A stretch of DNA of 8,335 bases from JASLDZ01 sp964242895 (GTDB lineage Bacteria; Pseudomonadota; Alphaproteobacteria; Caulobacterales; Caulobacteraceae): assembly GCA_964242895.1 (NCBI GenBank), contig CAXTBN010000087.1, positions 1 to 8,335 of the forward strand, in the 5' to 3' direction. Below, one piece after another: positions 5,843 to 8,335 of this stretch (within the stretch, counting starts at the first letter, position 1; the number at the start of each line of letters is the position of its first letter). The notes under the pieces are model-generated. The model did not search any database and was not told where the DNA came from. It saw nothing but the letters and a program-made list of their open reading frames with translations. Position numbers and translations under genes: made by a program.

Positions 5843-6310
5843 ATGGCCGAACTGCAGAGCGGGGACAGAGCCCCGGACTTCGATCTCCCCACCGACGGCG
5901 GCGGCCGGGCGCGGCTGGCGGACTACGTGGGCCGGATGGTGGTGCTCTACGTCTACCCCAAGGACGATACGTCCGGCTGCACCAAGGAGGCGCAGGGCTT
6001 CTCCGAGCGCGCGGCCGACTTCGCCCGGGCGGGCGCGGTGGTGGTGGGCCTCTCCAAGGACCCGCCGAAGAGCCATGACAAGTTCAAGGCCAAGTACGGC
6101 CTCGACCTGGTGCTCGCCTCGGACGAGGACAGCGCCGTCATGCAGGCCTACGGCGCCTGGCAGGAGAAGAGCATGTACGGCCGCAAGTACATGGGCGCGG
6201 ACCGCTCCACCTTCCTGATCGGGCCGGACGGCGTGCTCAAGCGCGTGTGGCGCTCGGTCAAGGTGCCGGGTCACGTGGACGAGGTGCTCGCCGCCGTCCA
6301 GGCGGTCTGA
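5843..6310 (+). CDS. bcp: Thioredoxin-dependent thiol peroxidase, Bcp/PrxQ family (1-Cys type)
   Basis: A 155-aa cytoplasmic peroxiredoxin that reduces peroxides. The ATG has GGAG nine bases upstream (5830-5833). The peroxiredoxin signature P-x3-T-x2-C is seen as PKDDTSGC, with Pro39, Thr43 and peroxidatic Cys46; Arg121 in DRSTFLIG completes the active site. VVLYVYPKD and the KSHDKFKAKYGL block are typical of the family. Cys46 is the only cysteine in the protein. The resolving Cys found five residues later in E. coli Bcp is Gln51 here, so this is a 1-Cys form that must be recycled by an external thiol. That state is common among Bcp proteins. The gene lies 17 bases after tyrS, in the same direction. 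Confidence 0.95.
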   Translation: MAELQSGDRAPDFDLPTDGGGRARLADYVGRMVVLYVYPKDDTSGCTKEAQGFSERAADFARAGAVVVGLSKDPPKSHDKFKAKYGLDLVLASDEDSAVMQAYGAWQEKSMYGRKYMGADRSTFLIGPDGVLKRVWRSVKVPGHVDEVLAAVQAV

Positions 6311-6351
6311 GACGCACCCCGCGCCGACGGGGGCGGTGGCGCAGACGTCGT

Positions 6352-6371
6352 GAGGCGCCCACATGCGCCTC
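6352..6371 (+). other. 7-bp stem hairpin between bcp and the repeat-protein gene
   Basis: GAGGCGC and GCGCCTC pair perfectly around a 6-base loop in the 80-bp gap, ending 8 bases before the Shine-Dalgarno of the next gene. No T-run follows. It could be a factor-assisted terminator for tyrS-bcp, a leader structure of the next gene, or chance. Confidence 0.35.
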
Positions 6372-6390
6372 CCGCCTTCGGAGACCTCCC

Positions 6391-6729
6391 ATGACTGTCC
6401 GCCCCGTCCTCCTCGCCCTCGCCGCCGCACTCGCCGTCGCCGGCGCCGCCTCCGCGCAGAACGTCACCGACCGCACCAAGGAGGCCGGCCACGTCGTCGC
6501 CAAGGACACGCGCGAGACGGGCCACGTGGTGGCCAAGGACGCGCGCAAGACGGGCCACGTCGTGGCCAAGGACGCGCGCAAGGGCGGCCACGAAGTCGCC
6601 AAGGTGACCCGCAAGGCGGGCCACGAGGTCGCCAAGGCGGGTCGCGCCACCGGCCACGCCGTCGCCCAGACCGGCCGCAAGGCCAAGGCCGCCGTCACCA
6701 AGAAGCCCGCCTCGAACACCACGCAGTAA
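6391..6729 (+). CDS. Secreted basic protein of six 11-residue His/Arg repeats, unknown function
   Basis: A 112-aa protein I do not recognise by name. The ATG has GGAG seven bases upstream (6380-6383). Residues 1-22 form a clear Sec signal peptide (MTVRP, hydrophobic LLALAAALAVAG, cleavage after A-S-A), so the mature protein of about 90 aa should be periplasmic or exported. Residues 33-98 are six consecutive 11-residue units, consensus GHVVAKDARKT. His recurs at 34, 45, 56, 67, 78 and 89; Arg at 41, 52, 63, 74, 85 and 96. A degenerate unit (QNVTDRTKEA) precedes them. The tail AKAAVTKKPASNTTQ is Lys/Ala/Pro-rich. An exact period of 11 fits a hendecad helix with G, V, A and A/T at core positions and His and Arg in aligned columns, somewhat like LEA or apolipoprotein repeats. 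Metal, anion or murein binding are guesses. It is convergent with arsC and downstream of bcp. Confidence 0.85.
   Translation: MTVRPVLLALAAALAVAGAASAQNVTDRTKEAGHVVAKDTRETGHVVAKDARKTGHVVAKDARKGGHEVAKVTRKAGHEVAKAGRATGHAVAQTGRKAKAAVTKKPASNTTQ
6487..6684 (+). repeat. Six tandem 33-bp coding repeats
   Basis: Six in-frame 33-bp units each begin GGCCACG and encode one 11-residue unit. Units 1-3 are most alike (GGCCACGTSGTSGCCAAGGAC); units 4-6 diverge in the second half. The third-position variation suggests an old array kept by protein-level selection rather than a recent DNA expansion. Confidence 0.9.
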
Positions 6730-6734
6730 GTCTA

Positions 6735-6748
6735 CCCCGGCTGCGGGG
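6735..6748. terminator. Small GC hairpin between convergent genes
   Basis: CCCCG-GCTG-CGGGG forms a 5-bp stem with a 4-base loop in the 34-bp gap between the repeat-protein stop and the arsC stop. No T-run is present on either strand, so the terminator role rests on position only. Confidence 0.3.
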
Positions 6749-6763
6749 GGCGGGGATGAAGCG

Positions 6764-7120
6764 CTAGAGCAGCGCCCGCACCCGCTCCGCCGGCCGGCAC
6801 ACCGCGGCCCCCTTGGCGCTGGTGACGATCGGCCGCTCCACGAGCGAGGGGTCGGCCAGCAGCGCCTCGAAGATCGCCGCGTCGTCCTTCTCCAGGAGCG
6901 CGCCGCCCTCGGGCGTCTTGGCCCGCAGCACGTCGCGCGGCCCGAGCCCCAGGGCGTCGAGCACACGGCGCAGGGAGGCGCGCGTCCAGCCGCGCTCCAG
7001 GTAGCGCACCACCTCCGGCTCGATCCCCGCCTCGCGGATCGCGGCCAGCACCTTGTTGGACGTGCCGCAGCCGGGGTTGTGGAAGATCACCACCGGCCGC
7101 ACGTCCTCGCGCGCCTTCAC
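6764..7120 (-). CDS. arsC: ArsC-family arsenate reductase (glutaredoxin-type)
   Basis: A 118-aa thioredoxin-fold cytoplasmic protein. The family reduces arsenate to arsenite using glutaredoxin and glutathione. The active site reads IFHNPGCGTSNKVLAAIRE with Cys18. Three arginines match those that bind the oxyanion in E. coli ArsC: Arg66 in VLRAKTPEG, Arg96 in VERPIVTS and Arg109 in VCRPAERV. All key residues are thus present, favouring a true ArsC over Spx or YffB-type relatives. The start is ambiguous. The GTG at 7120 has only a G-run before it; the GTG at 7102 (protein starting VRPVVIFHNPGC) also fits the usual N-terminus. It follows prfB by 11 bases in the same direction, probably one transcript. 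No arsR, arsB or acr3 is nearby, so it may be a stand-alone constitutive reductase. Confidence 0.88.
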   Translation of the reverse strand: MKAREDVRPVVIFHNPGCGTSNKVLAAIREAGIEPEVVRYLERGWTRASLRRVLDALGLGPRDVLRAKTPEGGALLEKDDAAIFEALLADPSLVERPIVTSAKGAAVCRPAERVRALL

Positions 7121-7131
7121 CCCCAGGCGTG

Positions 7132-8257
7132 TCAGGCCTCCGCCTCCGCGTCGCGCGTCACCCCCACGCGCTGGGCGAGCGAGGCGCCCATGAAGGCGTC
7201 CAGGTCGCCGTCGAGCACGCCGCCCGTGTCGCTGGTCTCCACCTCCGTCCGCAGGTCCTTCACCATCTGGTACGGCTGCAGCACGTAGCTGCGGATCTGG
7301 TGGCCCCAGCCGATGTCGGTCTTGGCGTCGGCCAGCGCCTGCGCCGCCGCCTCGCGCCGCTGCAGCTCCGCCTCGTAGAGCCGCGCGCGCAGCATCTTCC
7401 AGGCCTCGTCGCGGTTCTGGTGCTGCGAGCGGCCCATCTGGCAGGCCACCGCGATCCCCGTCGGCAGGTGCGTCAGGCGCACCGCGGAGTCCGTCTTGTT
7501 GATGTGCTGCCCGCCCGAGCCGCTCGCCCGGTAGGTGTCGGTCCGCACGTCCGACGGGTTGATGTCGATCACGATGGAGTCGTCCACCACCGGCGACACC
7601 CCCACGGACGCGAAGCTCGTGTGCCGCCGCGCCGAGCTGTCGTAGGGCGAGATGCGCACCAGCCGGTGCACGCCGCTCTCCGTCTTCAGCCAGCCGTAGG
7701 CGTTGGGGCCCTTCACCTGCAGGGTGGCGCTCTTGATGCCCGCCTGCTCGCCCGGCGTCTCCTCCAGGATGTCGACGGTGTAGCCGTGGGCGGTGGCCCA
7801 GCGCGTGTACATGCGCATCAGCATGTTGGCCCAGTCGGCGCTCTCCGTGCCGCCCGCGCCCGAGTTCACCTCCACGAAGGCGTCGTTGGCGTCGGCCTCG
7901 CCGGAGAGCAGCGCCTCCAGCTCCGCCCGCGCCGCGCGCTCCTTCAGCTTGCGGAGCGTGGCGGCCGCCTCGTCACCGACGGAGCTGTCGTCCTCCATCT
8001 CGGCGAGCTCGGCCAGCTCCACCGCGTCGCGCGCCTCGCGCTCGAGGGCGCGCACGGCCTCGATCTGGTCGGCGAGGCGCGAGCGCTCGCGCGTGACGGC
8101 CTGCGCCTCCTCAGGCTTGTCCCACAGCGTCGGGTCCTCGACCCGCGCGTTCAGCTCGTCGAGACGTCGGAGGGCCGGGTCCCAGTCAAAGTCTCCTCCT
8201 GAGCAGAGCGGTGCTCTGCTCGATGTCGGCCGCGAGGGCCGTGACATCCGCGCGCAT
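7132..8257 (-). CDS. prfB: Peptide chain release factor 2, with programmed +1 frameshift
   Basis: RF2 ends translation at UGA and UAA by triggering peptidyl-tRNA hydrolysis on the ribosome. The product needs a +1 frameshift. The ATG at 8257 (AAGGA ten bases upstream) opens 23 codons, MRADVTALAADIEQSTALLR then RRL, ending at an in-frame TGA (8186-8188). Reading CTT TGA C with a +1 shift gives L-D and joins DWDPALRRLDELNARVEDPT, for a total of 374 aa, close to the 365 of E. coli. Domains: N-terminal coiled helices (about 24-115); the tripeptide-anticodon region with SPY at 203-205 (E. coli has SPF), followed by DSSARRHTSFASV; and catalytic GGQ at 248-250 in ASGSGGQHINKTDSAVRLTH. A conventional call from the ATG at 8247 in the body frame would give a wrong N-terminus. 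arsC follows after 11 bases. Confidence 0.96.
8185..8200 (-). promoter_or_regulatory. RF2 programmed +1 frameshift signal
   Basis: On the minus strand the site reads AGGAGG-AGA-CTT-TGA-C: an internal Shine-Dalgarno, a 3-base spacer, the slippery Leu codon CTT, the in-frame stop TGA and a following C. This is the arrangement of the E. coli prfB site (AGGGGG, 3 bases, CTT TGA C). Low RF2 slows termination at the TGA, ribosomes slip +1, and more RF2 is made. Confidence 0.96.
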
Positions 8258-8285
8258 GGGGTCGTCGTCCTTGTTCGAGGGCCGC

Positions 8286-8314
8286 GAGATAGGCCGCGCC
8301 GGTCGCCCGCGCAA
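8286..8314 (-). promoter_or_regulatory. Probable promoter of prfB
   Basis: On the minus strand TTGCGC (complement of 8309-8314) is separated by 17 bases from TATCTC (complement of 8286-8291). The start would fall near 8279, giving a leader of about 22 bases containing the AAGGA ribosome site (8268-8272). The -10 hexamer and spacing match the iscR promoter. The remaining bases to the window edge hold nothing I can assign. Confidence 0.5.
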
Positions 8315-8335
8315 CGCGCAGCGGCGCACGCTCCG

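Noticed and set aside
5141..6430. 429-codon minus-strand frame opposite the end of tyrS and bcp
   Set aside because: Same reason: antisense to two confident genes, with composition typical of shadow frames.
6487..6684. 33-bp tandem units considered as a CRISPR array or DNA satellite
   Set aside because: There are no spacers; the units are contiguous, in frame and conserved at protein level inside a gene with signal peptide and ribosome site.
8188..8247. prfB start at the in-frame ATG at 8247
   Set aside because: The leader frame from 8257 with the complete frameshift signal explains the gene; the 8247 peptide (MSRPSRP and so on) has no similarity to RF2 N-termini.
8258..8335. Possible end of an upstream gene on the minus strand (one frame reads TGAAYLAALEQG)
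   Set aside because: No frame has a stop between the edge and the prfB start, so such a gene would overlap prfB by about 100 bases. A promoter and ribosome site fit this stretch better.

Overview
The window is very GC-rich (about 70% or slightly more by eye) and densely packed, with no gap between genes longer than about 150 bases. Gene content and order point to an alphaproteobacterium, most plausibly of the Caulobacterales type: an IscR/Rrf2 regulator leading a suf operon with a class I cysteine desulfurase and SufB, anmK divergent from tyrS, and prfB with a UGA frameshift. The order-level placement is an inference from remembered gene neighbourhoods, not from a database search.

Layout. 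Positions 1-2055 (minus strand) hold the start of an iron-sulfur cluster assembly operon: iscR, a cysteine desulfurase overlapping it by 4 bp, and sufB two bases later, running off the left edge. A 147-bp divergent spacer follows. It carries a clear suf promoter (TTGACC-N17-TATCTC), a perfect 13-bp palindrome covering part of the -35 element, and a second perfect 14-bp palindrome nearer the plus-strand gene. That gene (2203-2853) is a small alpha/beta-hydrolase-fold protein with Gln where the nucleophilic Ser is expected. Converging on it is a large minus-strand gene (2864-4525) that fuses a complete anhydro-N-acetylmuramic acid kinase (AnmK) to a complete GNAT acetyltransferase. Back to back with it, 46 bp away, are tyrS and a 1-Cys Bcp-type peroxiredoxin, probably one operon. 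A short secreted protein follows (6391-6729), made of six 11-residue repeats each carrying a His and an Arg at fixed positions. Converging on it is a minus-strand pair, prfB then arsC. prfB contains the classical autoregulatory +1 frameshift (AGGAGG, 3-nt spacer, CTT TGA C) and has its own promoter at the right edge.

How the genes work together. Most are housekeeping: Fe-S assembly under IscR-type feedback, tyrosine charging, translation termination with RF2 autoregulation, murein recycling, and thiol-based peroxide and arsenate reduction. No mobile element, CRISPR array, RNA gene or phage signature was seen. The unusual items are the AnmK-GNAT fusion, the His/Arg 11-residue repeat protein, the hydrolase with an altered nucleophile elbow, an Ala in place of a PLP-contacting Gln in the cysteine desulfurase, and the paired palindromes in the suf/hydrolase spacer.
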